DNA of 64,000 bases from Pontibacterium sp049603715. Its GTDB lineage: Bacteria > Pseudomonadota > Gammaproteobacteria > Pseudomonadales > Balneatricaceae. Under the pieces are notes generated by a model, which saw nothing but the letters and a program-made list of their open reading frames with translations, was not told where the DNA came from and did no database searches. Positions within the stretch are counted from its first letter, which is position 1, and the number at the start of each line of letters is the position of its first letter. Below, in pieces: positions 63,018 to 64,000 of this stretch. The stretch lies in the NCBI GenBank assembly GCA_049603715.1, contig JBMYSW010000006.1:62001-126000 (forward strand). The letters are read 5' to 3'. The position numbers were made by a program, and so were the translations under genes.

Positions 63018-63052
63018 AAAATAAATAAATGCGCGACTTTGCGCCCTTTTTG

Positions 63053-64000
63053 TTATGCATCAGGATGCAAAGCTAAATAAATTTGTTCTGCTAAGGTTTG
63101 GCTAATAGTAGAGACTTTGGCAATTTCTTCAACGCTTGCGGAGGCAACTTCTTTAGCACTGCCAAAATGTTGCAATAATGCCTTGCGTCGTTTCGCGCCT
63201 ACTCCGGCAATATCTTCTAACTGCGAGCGCTTACGCGCCTTGGCTCGACGAGCGCGGTGCCCTGTAATCGCAAATCGGTGTGCCTCATCGCGAACGTGTT
63301 GAATAAGGTGTAACCCCGGCGCATCAGAAGGCGGAATCACCTCTTCACCGGTGTCACCCATAATCAGCATTTCAAAGCCGGCTTTTCGCGTTGGCCCCTT
63401 CGCGACGCCTACCACACTAATGCTCTGTTCAAGCTGCAACGAACGCAGTACTTCCATCGCTTGAGTAACCTGCCCTTTACCACCGTCTATTAATAGCAGG
63501 TCGGGCACCACGCCCTCGCCCTTTTTAATGCGGGTGTAGCGTCGGGTCAGGGCTTGATGCATCGCCGCATAGTCATCGCCACCGGTAATACCTTCTATAT
63601 TAAAGTGTCGATATTGCTGTTTGTTAGGGCCGTTTTTATCAAACACCACACACGAGGCAACCGTCGCTTCACCCGAGCTGTGACTGATATCAAAGCACTC
63701 AATGCGATTTGGTAAATCATCGAGGCTCAATAGCTGCTGGAGCGATAGCAAGCGGTTGTAGCTGTTTTGCTTGTTGGCCAAATGGCTGGCGAGCTGCTGC
63801 TCGGCATTGGTTTGCGCCAAACGAGCCCAGCCAGCGCGGTTGCCGCGAACATTGTGTATCACTGTCGCTTTTTTACCGCGCGCTTGGCTCAGGGCTTCGC
63901 TTAACATCGTCATATCATCTAGGGCGATGCTGGTAATCACAGTAGAGGGCAACTCTCGGTCGCTCGCCAAGTACCATTGACTCAAAAAAGAAGCCAAAAT
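63053..64000 (-). CDS. uvrC: Excinuclease ABC subunit C, 3' part
   Basis: The gene runs off the right edge, so only the C-terminal 315 or so of about 610 residues are here. The UvrC RNase-H-like endonuclease domain is recognisable from NRIECFDISHSSGEATVASC and the YRHFNIEGITGGDDYAAM segment, and from LLLIDGGKGQ, which together carry its acidic residues. The C-terminal tandem helix-hairpin-helix is LEDIAGVGAKRRKALLQHFGS. It makes the 5' incision in nucleotide excision repair and is probably co-transcribed with pgsA. Confidence 0.96.
   Translation of the reverse strand: MLASFLSQWYLASDRELPSTVITSIALDDMTMLSEALSQARGKKATVIHNVRGNRAGWARLAQTNAEQQLASHLANKQNSYNRLLSLQQLLSLDDLPNRIECFDISHSSGEATVASCVVFDKNGPNKQQYRHFNIEGITGGDDYAAMHQALTRRYTRIKKGEGVVPDLLLIDGGKGQVTQAMEVLRSLQLEQSISVVGVAKGPTRKAGFEMLIMGDTGEEVIPPSDAPGLHLIQHVRDEAHRFAITGHRARRAKARKRSQLEDIAGVGAKRRKALLQHFGSAKEVASASVEEIAKVSTISQTLAEQIYLALHPDA

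Overview
The window looks like a chromosomal segment of a gammaproteobacterium, probably a marine one. The tRNA-Gly/tRNA-Cys/tRNA-Leu cluster beside pgsA and uvrC is the arrangement known from E. coli. Monomeric NADP-isocitrate dehydrogenase, MetH, PanD, a long-form PurC, glutaredoxin 2 and malate:quinone oxidoreductase all fit that placement. I cannot name the genus. No plasmid or prophage backbone is visible.

Layout. 1-20.9 kb is housekeeping metabolism: type II NADH dehydrogenase, a giant MscS-family channel, icd, metH, panD, prpE, a short-chain dehydrogenase, mqo, purC, and a cytochrome c/cytochrome b561 pair. 21-28 kb is mixed accessory material: a Fic-fold protein without its catalytic residues behind a sigma54-type promoter, grxB, a HEPN-domain protein next to an Mrr-type restriction nuclease, and a minus-strand block with an orphan NarL-type regulator, two unknown proteins and a KfrA-like coiled-coil DNA-binding protein.

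28-50 kb is a complete uptake [NiFe]-hydrogenase island. The transcription units are hupE (+); hupSLC (-); hupDFGHIJK-hypAB-hoxA-hypC-SIS-hypDE (-); and hoxJ-hoxB-hoxC-hypF (-). HupS carries the extra cysteines of oxygen-tolerant group 1 enzymes. HoxBC has the features of an H2 sensor. It presumably signals through kinase HoxJ to the NtrC-type regulator HoxA. In front of hupS, hupD and hupE I find -24/-12 promoters, each with an upstream palindrome of the form GGAAAG-N3-CTTTCC. The spacing is 116.5 bp for two of them and 95.5 bp for the third, a difference of 21 bp or two helical turns. This is a self-consistent candidate HoxA regulon. An orphan HigA-type repressor gene sits between hupC and hupD.

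50-61.2 kb is a type I secretion operon (-): an HlyB-type ABC transporter, an HlyD adaptor, an AT-rich unknown membrane protein, an 1825-residue RTX protein with two families of long internal super-repeats, and a TolC-like outer-membrane protein. 61.2-62 kb is a small graveyard with an argG fragment and an IS3-type OrfA fragment. The window ends with three tRNAs, pgsA and the 3' part of uvrC.

The best candidates for something undescribed are the phased hydrogenase regulon, the sigma54-driven degenerate Fic protein, the HEPN/Mrr pair, and the super-repeat RTX protein with its membrane-protein partner.
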